Source: Dokdonella immobilis (GTDB lineage: Bacteria > Pseudomonadota > Gammaproteobacteria > Xanthomonadales > Rhodanobacteraceae). Taken from it: 64,000 nucleotides of DNA. The stretch is from contig NZ_FOVF01000018.1 of NCBI RefSeq assembly GCF_900115085.1, positions 25,813-89,812 on the forward strand. Direction: 5' to 3'. Under the pieces are notes generated by a model. The model searched no databases. It was not told where the DNA came from and worked only from the letters and a program-made list of their open reading frames with translations. The position numbers and the translations under genes are program-made. Shown here piece by piece: positions 27,764 through 36,155 of this stretch (within the stretch, counting starts at the first letter, position 1; every line of letters begins with the position of its first letter).

Positions 27764-27862
27764 CGGGAATGGAGAATGGGGAATGGGGAATGGGGAAGAG
27801 CAAACGGCGTGAAATTGCAGTCTTTGCTTCACACCATTCCCCATTCCCTATTCTCCATTCCC
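27764..27862. repeat. G-rich hairpin repeat, copy C
   Basis: Arms 27764-27796 and 27833-27862 are complementary GGGAATGG-type strings around about 36 nt. It lies between hslU and the 204 aa gene and ends 6 nt before the hslU stop codon. Confidence 0.87.
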
Positions 27863-27867
27863 GGCAA

Positions 27868-29205
27868 CTAGAGGATGTAACGCGACAGATCCTCGTCCTT
27901 GACCAGTTCGCCGAGATGGGTGTCGACGTAGGCCGCATCGATGCTGAACGAGCCGCCGTCATGGTCGGAGGCGGTGAACGAGATCTCGTCGAGCAGGCGT
28001 TCGAGCACGGTGTGCAGGCGTCGCGCGCCGATGTTCTCGGTGCGCTCGTTGACCTGGAAGGCCACTTCGGCAAGTCGCCTGATGCCGTCGTCGGTGAACG
28101 CGAGCGTGACGCCTTCGGTGGCCAGCAAGGCGGTGTACTGCTTGGTCAGGGCGTGTTGCGGTTCGCTCAGGATGCGCCGGAAGTCCTCGGCGGTCAGCGC
28201 GCCGAGCTCGACCCGGATCGGAAAACGGCCCTGCAGCTCGGGAATCAGGTCGGAGGGCTTGGCCAGCGAGAATGCGCCCGAAGCGATGAACAGGATGTGG
28301 TCGGTGCGCACGATGCCGTGCTTAGTCGTCACCGTCGAGCCCTCGACCAGCGGCAACAGGTCGCGCTGCACGCCCTCGCGGCTGACCCCGGCGCCACTGA
28401 ACTCGCCGCGCTGGGCGACCTTGTCGATCTCGTCGATGAAGACAATGCCGTTCTGCTCGCAGTTCTCGATCGCCTTCTGCTTGATGTCCTCGTCGTTGAC
28501 CAGCTTGCCGGCCTCTTCCTCGATCAGCAGCGGCCGGGCCTGGGCGACGCTGAGCTTGCGCTTCTGCGTGCGCGACCCGGACAGCGACTGGAACATGCCA
28601 TGCAGCTGGTTGGTCATCTCCTCCATGCCGGGCGGAGCCATGATCTCGACGCCGATGTTGAGGGCCACCTCGATTTCGATCTCGCGCGCGTCGAGCTGTC
28701 CTTCGCGGTACTGCTTGAGCAGCTTCTGCCGCGTCTCGGTGGCCCGTTCGTCGGCCTGGACCGGTTCATTGGCGAAACCGACCGTCTGCCGGCGTGGCAG
28801 CAGCGCATCGAGGATGCGGTCCTCGGCGCGATCCTCGGCCTGGCTGCGCACGCGCGCCTTGGCCTGCTCGCGGGCCATCTTCACGGCGGCTTCGGCGAGG
28901 TCGCGGATGATCTGCTCGACGTCCTTGCCGACGTAACCGACCTCGGTGAACTTGGTCGCCTCGACCTTGATGAACGGCGCATTCGCGAGCGCCGCCAGGC
29001 GTCGCGCGATCTCGGTCTTGCCGACCCCGGTCGGACCGATCATGAGGATGTTCTTCGGCGTCACCTCGTTGCGCAATTCGACATCGAGCTGCATGCGCCG
29101 CCAGCGGTTGCGCAGGGCGATCGAGACCGCCCGCTTGGCCGCATTCTGGCCAATGATGTAGCGGTCGAGCTCATGGACGATTTCGCGGGGGGTCATTTCC
29201 TGCAT
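27868..29205 (-). CDS. hslU: ATP-dependent protease ATPase subunit HslU
   Basis: A 445 aa AAA+ unfoldase, close to the E. coli length (443). Walker A is [17 protein letters not shown]; Walker B is [12 protein letters not shown]. The I domain lies between them, with [15 protein letters not shown]. The C-terminus is EDLSRYIL, the tail that docks into HslV. It starts [20 protein letters not shown] at ATG 29205. It forms the hexameric cap of the HslVU heat-shock protease. hslV lies upstream across repeat D. Confidence 0.97.
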   Translation of the reverse strand: MQEMTPREIVHELDRYIIGQNAAKRAVSIALRNRWRRMQLDVELRNEVTPKNILMIGPTGVGKTEIARRLAALANAPFIKVEATKFTEVGYVGKDVEQIIRDLAEAAVKMAREQAKARVRSQAEDRAEDRILDALLPRRQTVGFANEPVQADERATETRQKLLKQYREGQLDAREIEIEVALNIGVEIMAPPGMEEMTNQLHGMFQSLSGSRTQKRKLSVAQARPLLIEEEAGKLVNDEDIKQKAIENCEQNGIVFIDEIDKVAQRGEFSGAGVSREGVQRDLLPLVEGSTVTTKHGIVRTDHILFIASGAFSLAKPSDLIPELQGRFPIRVELGALTAEDFRRILSEPQHALTKQYTALLATEGVTLAFTDDGIRRLAEVAFQVNERTENIGARRLHTVLERLLDEISFTASDHDGGSFSIDAAYVDTHLGELVKDEDLSRYIL

Positions 29206-29217
29206 GATCTTGGAGCC

Positions 29218-29317
29218 GGGAATGGGGAATGGAGAATCGGGAATGGTAAAAGCCGCAGGGAAGGAACTGGAATTCGGGTTTCGGTCTTTACCATTCCCTA
29301 TTCCCCATTCCCGACTC
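29218..29317. repeat. G-rich hairpin repeat, copy D
   Basis: Arms 29218-29248 and 29288-29317 enclose about 40 nt between hslV and hslU. Arm 2 extends into hslV: on the minus strand GGGAATGGGGAATAG supplies the last codons and the stop codon of hslV (stop at 29300-29298). Confidence 0.88.
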
Positions 29318-29849
29318 CCAGCTCTTCTACAGTCACATTGCCGTTCGTATAGATGCAGATGTCGCCGGCGATCTTGAGCGCCTGTTCGACGATCGTGCGA
29401 GCGTCGAGTTCGGTGTTTTCGATCAGGGCCTTGGCGGCGGCCTGGGCGTAGGGTCCGCCCGAGCCGATCGCGATCAGGCCGCTTTCCGGCTCGACGACGT
29501 CGCCATTGCCCGAAATGAGCAGCGAGGCGTCCTTGTCGGCGACCGCCAGCATGGCCTCGAGGCGACCGAGCCGGCGGTCGGTGCGCCAATCCTTGGCCAG
29601 CTCGACCGCGGCACGGGTCAGGTTGCCGCTGAAGCGCTCGAGCTTTTGTTCGAACAGTTCGAACAGGGTGAACGCATCGGCCGTGGCGCCGGCGAAGCCA
29701 GCCAGAACGTCGCCCTTGCCGAGGCGACGCAGCTTGCGCGCATTGGCCTTCATGATCGTATTGCCGAGGGTGACCTGGCCGTCGCCACCGATGACGACCC
29801 GGCCGTTGCGGCGCACGGAGACTATGGTGGTGGCGTGGAACGATTCCAT
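29298..29849 (-). CDS. hslV: ATP-dependent protease subunit HslV
   Basis: A 183 aa proteasome-related peptidase. A short propeptide MESFHA precedes [20 protein letters not shown]; the Thr after Ala is the expected catalytic N-terminal residue once processed. Further signatures are [36 protein letters not shown] and [20 protein letters not shown]. With HslU it degrades misfolded and regulatory proteins. The conserved part ends with TVEEL; the following GVGNGE is encoded by repeat D, which also provides the stop codon. Confidence 0.96.
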   Translation of the reverse strand: MESFHATTIVSVRRNGRVVIGGDGQVTLGNTIMKANARKLRRLGKGDVLAGFAGATADAFTLFELFEQKLERFSGNLTRAAVELAKDWRTDRRLGRLEAMLAVADKDASLLISGNGDVVEPESGLIAIGSGGPYAQAAAKALIENTELDARTIVEQALKIAGDICIYTNGNVTVEELGVGNGE

Positions 29850-29962
29850 CGGGACTCCGCGAACGGCTGGGAAAGCCCTATCTGGGGGCCTGGGTCGCCA
29901 TTCCAAGGGTTTGCGCCCGGGCACAGCCCGGCATTGCACCTGGTTTATCGGCGCGACAAAGA

Positions 29963-29985
29963 GAGGCCGGCGCGAGGCCGGCCTC
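29963..29985 (-). terminator. hairpin terminator after the PRC-barrel gene
   Basis: On the minus strand GAGGCCGGC pairs perfectly with GCCGGCCTC (29985-29963) around a 5 nt loop, followed by TCTTTGTC. It lies about 25 nt downstream of the PRC-barrel stop codon, before hslV. Confidence 0.6.
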
Positions 29986-30010
29986 CGAGGGCGCGATCGG
30001 GACTGGAGGC

Positions 30011-30349
30011 TTACTGGTACCAGTTGCCGACGCTGCTCGTGAACGCCGGATCGGCGAAATTCGGCCAGTTGTCCTTGTCGAATCCCGGTGCGTCCTTCAG
30101 GCGCTCCTTGCTGACGTTGAGCACGAGCTTGTGATTCTCGTGGTCGATGCTGAACGCGCTCCACGGCACCGCGAACAGCTTGTCGCCGAGGCCGAGGATT
30201 CCGCCGTAGGAAACGACCGCATAGGCGATCTTCCCGCTGGCCGTGTCCATCATGATTTCCTTGAGATCGCCAAGCGCCTCGTTCTGCGGATTGCGGATGC
30301 CGTCACCGATCAAGGTGGTTGCGGACATGAAACGTGCTGTATTGGTCAT
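30011..30349 (-). CDS. PRC-barrel domain protein
   Basis: A 112 aa soluble protein. The PRC-barrel is readable as [20 protein letters not shown], then [20 protein letters not shown] and [15 protein letters not shown]-barrels occur in photosynthetic reaction centres, RimM and many small stress-linked proteins; the stand-alone type has no fixed function. Start at 30349 is chosen because the conserved region follows at once and a purine-rich ribosome binding site precedes it; an upstream GTG at 30433 is unlikely. It sits between xerC and hslV and probably has its own promoter. Confidence 0.85.
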   Translation of the reverse strand: MTNTARFMSATTLIGDGIRNPQNEALGDLKEIMMDTASGKIAYAVVSYGGILGLGDKLFAVPWSAFSIDHENHKLVLNVSKERLKDAPGFDKDNWPNFADPAFTSSVGNWYQ

Positions 30350-30545
30350 CAGATTGCTCCTTAGGCTGCGGACGGATCCACATCGATGCCGTCCTGTGCC
30401 CCAAGGCTGCACGGTAGAACCTGAACCCGGCACGCCATTGCATCTTTCGCATTCACCGCATCGTCAGTTTCCGCGGATTCGACGCGCATTCAGTCGACGC
30501 GATCACGCAGGCGACCAACGAAAGCCAGACCCTGCCATGTGCGGC

Positions 30546-31442
30546 TCAATCGTTGCGCCGTTTCGCTCGTGGATGAGCCGCATCGTAAACCTTGGCCAGA
30601 TGCTGGAAATCCAGGTGCGTATAGATCTGGGTGGTGCCGATGTCGGCATGGCCGAGCAGTTCCTGCACGGCGCGAAGGTCGCCAGAGGACTCGAGCAGGT
30701 GACTGGCGCAGGAGTGCCGCAACAGGTGCGGATAGACGCGTTGCCAGATGCCCTGCTCGCGGGCCCGGCGCTTGAGCCGCGTGCGCACGCCGTTCGTGCT
30801 GAGCGGGCGGCCGCCGCGGCCACGCAGGATCAGGGCGTCGTCGCCGGCCCGCTGTTGCTCGCGCAGGGCTGTCAGGGCAGACAGCGCCTGCCGGCCGACC
30901 GGCACGATGCGCGTCTTCGAACCCTTGCCGGTGACCCGCAGCATGCCCTCGCCGGGATCGAGATCGCGCCAGCGCAGGCTGACGATCTCGGCCACGCGCA
31001 GGCCGCTGGAATAGAGCAGTTCGAGCATGGCGCGGTCATGCACGGCCTCGGCATCGTCGACCGGGAACTCGAGCAGGACGTTCATCTCGTCGGCATCGAG
31101 CACCTTCGGCAGCTTGCGCGGAATCTTCGGCGAACGCACGCCGACCGCCGGGTTCACGCTGACTTCGCCATCGCGGGCGAGGAAGCGGAAGAAGCTGCGG
31201 CAACTCGACAGGAACAGGCCAAGGCTGGCCGGTGCCAGCCCGGCGCGATGCTGTTCGGCGACCAGGCTCTGCAACTGCGCCGTGCGCATCTCGGCCCAGC
31301 GCGACAAGCCGAGCTGTTCGGCCCGGGCGCACAGCTTGCCGAGAGCCCGCGCATAATTGTCGAGGGTCGATGGCGAATAGCGCCGTTCGACGCGCAGGTA
31401 GCCCAGATAGCGATCGATCGCGCTGGCCAGCGGCGCGTTCAT
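30546..31442 (-). CDS. xerC: site-specific tyrosine recombinase XerC
   Basis: A 298 aa recombinase that with XerD resolves chromosome dimers at dif. Catalytic residues are in place: Arg149 in SGLRVAEI, His239 and Arg242 in PHLLRHSCASHLL, His265 in LLGHADIGTTQ and Tyr274 in IYTHLDF. The N-terminal SAM-like domain begins MNAPLASAIDRYLGYLRVER. ATG at 31442 lies 1 nt after the DUF484 stop, and the dapF - DUF484 - xerC order is the classic gammaproteobacterial one. No dif site was found in the window. Confidence 0.96.
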   Translation of the reverse strand: MNAPLASAIDRYLGYLRVERRYSPSTLDNYARALGKLCARAEQLGLSRWAEMRTAQLQSLVAEQHRAGLAPASLGLFLSSCRSFFRFLARDGEVSVNPAVGVRSPKIPRKLPKVLDADEMNVLLEFPVDDAEAVHDRAMLELLYSSGLRVAEIVSLRWRDLDPGEGMLRVTGKGSKTRIVPVGRQALSALTALREQQRAGDDALILRGRGGRPLSTNGVRTRLKRRAREQGIWQRVYPHLLRHSCASHLLESSGDLRAVQELLGHADIGTTQIYTHLDFQHLAKVYDAAHPRAKRRND

Positions 31443-31443
31443 T

Positions 31444-32130
31444 TCATGCGATGTCGGTGTAGCGGCCAACCGCAACGGCCATCGCCTCGGCGATCAGGCG
31501 CAGGAATACGGTACCCATGCCCGGATGGAAGCGATTGGCATCGAGGCTGCCAATCGCGAGCATGCCGACATGGCCGATCGAGAGCAGGACCGCCGATTGC
31601 ACCTCGCCGGCGCGATCGCCGAACAGCGCATCGAGCTTGTCCTGCTGCAGCCGACCGCACAGCGGCTCGCCGCGCTTGAGGAATTCCGTGAAGGCCGGCA
31701 TCGCGACCGGGCCGTCGGCCTCGACCAGCAGCCAGTCCGCCACCGGAAGATCCGGATCGCTGCGGAACAGCACCACGCGCACGAGATCGGTATGGAAATC
31801 CTCGGTCAGGCTGGCGACGACCCGGGTCACCGTATCGGCCAGGCTGCTTGCGCGCATCAGGGCCAGGGTCAGGGTGTGCACCCGCACCATCAGGGTTTCG
31901 TTCTCGTGGGCGACCTCGATCAGGTCGTGAAGACGACGCGAAAACTCGTTGTTCTTGTCGCGCAGGACCTCGAGCTGGTAGCTGGCCAGCGAAGCGGCAG
32001 GACCCTGCTCGCGCGGCAGCCGCAGCAGCATTGCGATGTCGGGGAATTCCTTGAGGAAATCGGAATGCCGACGCAGGTAGCTCGCCACCTCCATCGCAGT
32101 CAGGCTGTCCTTCACGCTCAACTCACTCAT
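31444..32130 (-). CDS. DUF484 family protein
   Basis: A 228 aa cytoplasmic protein of the DUF484 family: an N-terminal VASYLRRHSDFLKEFPDIAM, a short coiled coil, then a GAF-like domain ending FLRLIAEAMAVAVGRY. The family almost always lies between dapF and xerC; its function is unknown. Its start ATGAGTGAG overlaps the dapF stop by 8 nt and its stop almost touches the xerC start, so the three are translationally coupled. Confidence 0.92.
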   Translation of the reverse strand: MSELSVKDSLTAMEVASYLRRHSDFLKEFPDIAMLLRLPREQGPAASLASYQLEVLRDKNNEFSRRLHDLIEVAHENETLMVRVHTLTLALMRASSLADTVTRVVASLTEDFHTDLVRVVLFRSDPDLPVADWLLVEADGPVAMPAFTEFLKRGEPLCGRLQQDKLDALFGDRAGEVQSAVLLSIGHVGMLAIGSLDANRFHPGMGTVFLRLIAEAMAVAVGRYTDIA

Positions 32131-32953
32131 GCCACACTCCTTCGAATGCAAAGCTTGCGGACCCGGTTTTCCAGAGTGGATGTCCAGGGCCCTGCCATTG
32201 GATTTCCAGTGCGCCGCCGGGCAGCCTGACTTCGACTTCGTCGTCGAGAAGGCCACGGCGGTGCAGCACGGCGACCGCGGCACAGGCGCCGGTGCCGCAG
32301 GCCAGGGTCTCGCCGACGCCGCGCTCCCAGACGCGCAGGGCGATCGTGGACCGCGACAGCACCTGGGCGAAGCCGACATTGCAGCCACGCGGGAATTCCG
32401 CGGCGTGCTCGACCTGCGGACCGAGCACATCGACCTCCGCCGCATCGATGTCGGCGACTTCGACCAGGGCATGCGGATTGCCCATCGACACCGCGCCGAT
32501 CTTCAGCGATCGACCGACCACGTCGATCGAATAAGGATCGCGTTCATGCGGCACGTCGAACGGCAGGGCGGCCGGGGCGAATCGCGGCTCGCCCATGTCC
32601 ACGCGAATTCGCTCATCCGCCAGTCGTTCCACGCGCACCGGCCCGGACGGGCTCATCAGGCGCACCAGTCCCTCGCCGAGCACGCCGTCGCGAGCCAGCC
32701 ACGCAGCCACGCAGCGCACGCCGTTTCCACACTGGCCGGAGCGCGAACCATCGCTGTTCCAGACCCCGTAGGCAAACGCGCAATCTGCGTCCTGGCTGGA
32801 CTCGATGCTGAGCAGCTGATCGAATCCGACACCGAAATGACGATGGCCGATCCGGCGGATGGCCGCCGTATCGAGCGGCAGCGGCCGCTCGCGGCAATCG
32901 ATGAGGACGAAATCGTTGCCGATGCCGTGCATCTTGCTGAAGGCGAGGGCCAT
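32123..32953 (-). CDS. dapF: diaminopimelate epimerase
   Basis: A 276 aa PLP-independent epimerase converting LL- to meso-diaminopimelate for lysine and peptidoglycan. The catalytic Cys pair is Cys75 in GQCGNGVRC and Cys219 in ETLACGTGACA. The start KMHGIGNDFVLID is diagnostic. ATG at 32953 is 13 nt after the lptM stop, with GAAGGGCAG as ribosome binding site. It overlaps the DUF484 gene. Confidence 0.97.
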   Translation of the reverse strand: MALAFSKMHGIGNDFVLIDCRERPLPLDTAAIRRIGHRHFGVGFDQLLSIESSQDADCAFAYGVWNSDGSRSGQCGNGVRCVAAWLARDGVLGEGLVRLMSPSGPVRVERLADERIRVDMGEPRFAPAALPFDVPHERDPYSIDVVGRSLKIGAVSMGNPHALVEVADIDAAEVDVLGPQVEHAAEFPRGCNVGFAQVLSRSTIALRVWERGVGETLACGTGACAAVAVLHRRGLLDDEVEVRLPGGALEIQWQGPGHPLWKTGSASFAFEGVWHE

Positions 32954-32966
32954 CGACTGCCCTTCG

Positions 32967-33092
32967 TCAGTGCGAAGACGCGGAAGCAGCGCGGGTCGAT
33001 GGCGCGGGCTTGACCAGCTCGCCCTTGTTGCCGCAGCCGGCAAGCAGGCCGAGCAGGGCCAGAAGGATCAGCAATCGGTACACAGGAAGCAT
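32967..33092 (-). CDS. lptM: small LPS-assembly lipoprotein LptM (YifL-type)
   Basis: A 41 aa lipoprotein. Minus-strand ATG at 33092 reads a hydrophobic signal sequence ending in lipobox LLAGC, followed by GNKGELVKPAP and a short Ala/Ser tail. The CGxKGxL pattern right after the lipidated Cys is the signature of LptM/YifL, which stabilises the LptDE translocon that exports lipopolysaccharide. Its place directly upstream of dapF is the standard one. Confidence 0.85.
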   Translation of the reverse strand: MLPVYRLLILLALLGLLAGCGNKGELVKPAPSTRAASASSH

Positions 33093-33202
33093 GCGAAGGC
33101 CCGGGGATCAGGAAACCGGGGCCGAGTATAGCGCTGCCGTCCGCATCGGATCGTCGGAGACACTCGCGCAGCCGGGCCGGCGAACGCGCTATCCTCTGGA
33201 CC

Positions 33203-33880
33203 ATGCCGCTGACCCCGTTCCTGATCGCTTTTTATATCTTCGCCGGATTCTGCGCCCTGTTCGCGCTGATCAGCGGCTTCGGTGCGCGGCGGCGCTGGCG
33301 CGACCGGCAGCGCCTGTCGGCCTGTCATCGCGGCCTCTGGACCCTGGTCTTCCTGCTTCTGGCCCTGCTCGGCGCGTTGTCCGGATCGGCCCTGCTCGGC
33401 TACCGCCGCCTGACCACCGAAACCACCCTGGCCACGCTCGACGTGCGTCAGCTCGGACCGCAGCGCTACGCCGTGCGCATCGATTTCCCCGATGGCAGCC
33501 ATCGTGGCCTCGAACTGGCCGGCGACCAGTGGCAGCTCGACGCGCGCGTGGTCAAGTGGCAACCGCGCGCGGTCATGCTCGGCGCTTCGCCGCTGTATCG
33601 GCTCGATCGCATCAGCGGGCGCTACGCCGACGCGACCGAAGAGAGCGAGCGCGAACGCAGCGTGGTCAGCCTGGACAACAGCAATCCATTCGACCTGCTC
33701 GACCTGAAACGGCGCTTCCCGCAGTGGCTGCCATGGATCGATGCCGACTACGGCAGCGCTGCCTACCTGCCCATGGTCGATGGCGGCTCATTCCGCGTCA
33801 GCCTGGCTCCGGCCGGAGGACTGGTCGCGCGTCCGGCCGATGCGCAGACCGCGCAGAAACTGGAAGAGGCTGGCTGGTAG
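33203..33880 (+). CDS. two-helix membrane protein, function unknown
   Basis: A 225 aa protein with two N-terminal transmembrane segments (about residues 5-24 and 44-66) separated by a basic loop, then a soluble beta-rich domain of about 150 residues containing YAVRIDFPDGSHRGLELAGD and LKRRFPQWLPWIDADYGSAA. It is divergent from the lptM-dapF group. I do not recognise the family, although similar proteins are found next to dapF or lysA in Xanthomonadales. Confidence 0.7.
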   Translation: MPLTPFLIAFYIFAGFCALFALISGFGARRRWRDRQRLSACHRGLWTLVFLLLALLGALSGSALLGYRRLTTETTLATLDVRQLGPQRYAVRIDFPDGSHRGLELAGDQWQLDARVVKWQPRAVMLGASPLYRLDRISGRYADATEESERERSVVSLDNSNPFDLLDLKRRFPQWLPWIDADYGSAAYLPMVDGGSFRVSLAPAGGLVARPADAQTAQKLEEAGW

Positions 33881-33982
33881 GCCCGGCCCGTTTCGGCTGC
33901 AAATCGGCCGAATGCAGTAGTATTGAACTGCAGATGGTCGCGTCGGGGCGCGATCGGCGACCAGAGACGGGGAAGGGAATCC

Positions 33983-35413
33983 ATGGCAGTCAAGCCCAAG
34001 CAGGCCGAAAAAACCGGCGTGTCGATCTGGCGCATTGTTGGTGCCGTATTCACCATCGTGGTGTTGATTTCCTACTTGATGTACCACGCCAGTTTTGTCA
34101 CTGGCCGCTCGATGCTGCTCGCATTCCCGGGCTGGGAGACCACCTATCGCGCCTGTTGGCCCAATCCCTTCGGTGGCGCCTGGGTCAGCGACGTGACCCT
34201 GATGCCGGTCGAGGGCGACGAGGAGGACGCGTTCCACTTCGATCACCTCACCGTCGACGTGCCGTTCTTCCAGTTCTACCGGGCCGGGTTCGCCAAGAAG
34301 ACCCGCGACCGGCTCAAGGCGATTTCCGACATCCGCCTCGAGTTCAGCGGCGGTCATGGTTCACTGGCCTGGCCCTTCAGCAGCGAACTGTTCTTCTTCG
34401 GAACGGCCAGTGCCTCTCCGTTCGAAGCGGAAGGCTGCGTCGAAGACGGCGCCTGGTGGTCCGACGAACTCACCGAGATGGGCCTCAACGCCGGGCCGAC
34501 CGAGCTGAGCATGGCCTGGCACCGCGATAGCGACAGTCTGGTCAAGGAACAATCCATTCACACTCCCGGCGTGGCGCGCGTCGACTATCGCGAAGAGCAG
34601 ATCATGCATGACGGCTTCCCGCTGTTCAGCCTGATCGAGACCGACGAGAACGAGCTCGCCCTCAGTGAATGGCATATCCGGGACGAGGGTTTCGTGGCTG
34701 CACGCAACCAGTTCTGCGCGCACAAGGACGGCATCGAGACGACCGAGTTCGTCGACCGCCACGTGGCCACGGTAAGGCGCGTGCTCGCCGCGGTCGGCAT
34801 GCAACCCGATGAGGCAACCGAGGCGGCCTACAGACGCTATACCGAGAGCGGAGCGCCACTCGATCTCGTCGTCAGCTACGCTCCGACCATCGATGCGGCC
34901 ATCTATGACGATGACGATTGGGGGCGCTGGCTCGCGCGGGCCCATCCGAAGCTGAAAGTCGGCGATCGCGAGATCGCGATCGCCATGCATGCCGTCGAGC
35001 CGAGGCCATTCGCACCCAGCGACGATGACGACAAGACCCCATTTGCACTCCTGCAGATGGAGCAGAATCGGGCATTGGCGGCGCAACAGCGCGAGACAAA
35101 CGACGATGCGCCGCCACCAGGCCCCGGGCATGCGGCTGTGGTCGCCGCCACGCCGGACTCTGCAGCACCGGAGGTGCTCATGGCCTATCCGGCCGAGGTC
35201 GTGGAACGCCCCGATACCATCCTCGACTATCGCAAGCTTGGTGCCGAGAAGGGCCAACGCTTCATGGTCTACCTCAAGGGCAAGTCGCCGATGAAGGTCG
35301 AGGTGGTCGGCAGCGAGGAGGGCCTGGTCAAGGTGCGTCGCTACCTGCGCAGCGGCTGGCTCGAACACACGATCGCGCGGGCCAGCTTCGAACGCGCCGT
35401 GCGCATTCACTGA
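33983..35413 (+). CDS. membrane-anchored periplasmic protein of unknown function (paralogue of 2361-3953)
   Basis: A 476 aa protein with a short cytoplasmic N-terminus, one transmembrane segment (about residues 15-35) and an exported remainder. Its middle has RNQFCAHKDGIETTEFVDRH and its end a small domain starting LGAEKGQRFMVYLKGKSPMK, matching the layout of the protein at 2361-3953 in order and spacing. A Pro/Ala-rich linker again precedes the C-terminal domain. Overall identity is low, so this is an old duplication. ATG at 33983 has GGGGAAGGGAA just upstream. It stands alone; no function can be assigned. Confidence 0.75.
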   Translation: MAVKPKQAEKTGVSIWRIVGAVFTIVVLISYLMYHASFVTGRSMLLAFPGWETTYRACWPNPFGGAWVSDVTLMPVEGDEEDAFHFDHLTVDVPFFQFYRAGFAKKTRDRLKAISDIRLEFSGGHGSLAWPFSSELFFFGTASASPFEAEGCVEDGAWWSDELTEMGLNAGPTELSMAWHRDSDSLVKEQSIHTPGVARVDYREEQIMHDGFPLFSLIETDENELALSEWHIRDEGFVAARNQFCAHKDGIETTEFVDRHVATVRRVLAAVGMQPDEATEAAYRRYTESGAPLDLVVSYAPTIDAAIYDDDDWGRWLARAHPKLKVGDREIAIAMHAVEPRPFAPSDDDDKTPFALLQMEQNRALAAQQRETNDDAPPPGPGHAAVVAATPDSAAPEVLMAYPAEVVERPDTILDYRKLGAEKGQRFMVYLKGKSPMKVEVVGSEEGLVKVRRYLRSGWLEHTIARASFERAVRIH

Positions 35414-35437
35414 TCCGCCCAGCCGCCAGTCGTTCAC

Positions 35438-35938
35438 TCAGGGCGGGTCGAAGGCTTTCTCGTAGCGGATCGCGTCTTCGCCATCTTCGTAGTAGCGGGG
35501 GCGTTCGCCGATGATGCGGAAACCACGCCGTTCGTAGATGCGTCGCGCCGCGGCATTGTCCGCGCGCACCTCGAGCCGCATGCGCCGGCAGCCACGCCGA
35601 CGGGCCGCGCGCTCGCCGGCCTCGAGCAGGCTGTTGCCGAGACCGAGGCCGCGCGATTCGGCCGCGATGGCCAGCGAGTAGAGCCGGGCGATGTCATTGC
35701 CGCGGCGGAAGAACAGGACCAGCGCGCCGACCAGGTGGCGTTCGCCGAGGGCCACCAGGATCATCGCCGAATCGCTGTCGAGATGGCGCGCCCACTGCCT
35801 GGCGCTGAGTCGGTCGCCACGGAAGGACTGGTTTTCGAGCGCGACCAGGTCGGCGAGGTCGCCGTCGACGGCCCGGCGAATGTTGAGCTTGCGGGCGGCC
35901 ATGCCGACGGCGTGGCGGGGTGATGGCGGATTCGACAT
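35438..35938 (-). CDS. GNAT-family N-acetyltransferase
   Basis: A 166 aa acetyltransferase of the RimI-like GNAT fold. The acetyl-CoA site is ESRGLGLGNSLLEAGERAAR, followed by LEVRADNAAARRIYERRGFR and GERPRYYEDGEDAIRYEK. It could acetylate a protein N-terminus or a small amine; the substrate is not readable. ATG at 35938 or 35902 may be the start. It is divergent from the RimK-like ATP-grasp ligase at 36156. GNAT and RimK-like genes are often neighbours, which suggests a shared pathway. Confidence 0.85.
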   Translation of the reverse strand: MSNPPSPRHAVGMAARKLNIRRAVDGDLADLVALENQSFRGDRLSARQWARHLDSDSAMILVALGERHLVGALVLFFRRGNDIARLYSLAIAAESRGLGLGNSLLEAGERAARRRGCRRMRLEVRADNAAARRIYERRGFRIIGERPRYYEDGEDAIRYEKAFDPP

Positions 35939-35992
35939 CGCGCGAGCCTAGGGAGTCGCCGCTCCGCGCGCAATGGGCGGACACGCATGAAC

Positions 35993-36015
35993 GAAGCCGG
36001 AATCGTGCCGGCTTC
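35993..36015. other. hairpin in the GNAT / RimK-like divergent spacer
   Basis: GAAGCCGG (35993-36000) pairs with CCGGCTTC (36008-36015) around 7 nt. There is no U-tract. It lies in the 217 bp divergent spacer and could be an operator or a leader structure. Confidence 0.3.
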
Positions 36016-36155
36016 GCGGGCCCGGCGCACTGCAACGCCTCGCAGGCGTATGGCAAACTTCGCCCGGCTTCGATTCCGTCTGCCTGCGATCCCTGCCGTG
36101 CTCCTGAACCTCCGCCGGGCATCCGTGTCGCGTCACCCTCAATGCCAGGAACTGC

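Noticed and set aside
26526..29317. Hairpin repeats as a CRISPR array
   Set aside because: Copies are separated by whole genes, arms are complementary and loops vary; no short regular spacers or cas genes.
30350..30433. Upstream GTG start for the PRC-barrel protein
   Set aside because: The extra 28 residues are unlike the family and a good ribosome binding site lies before 30349.
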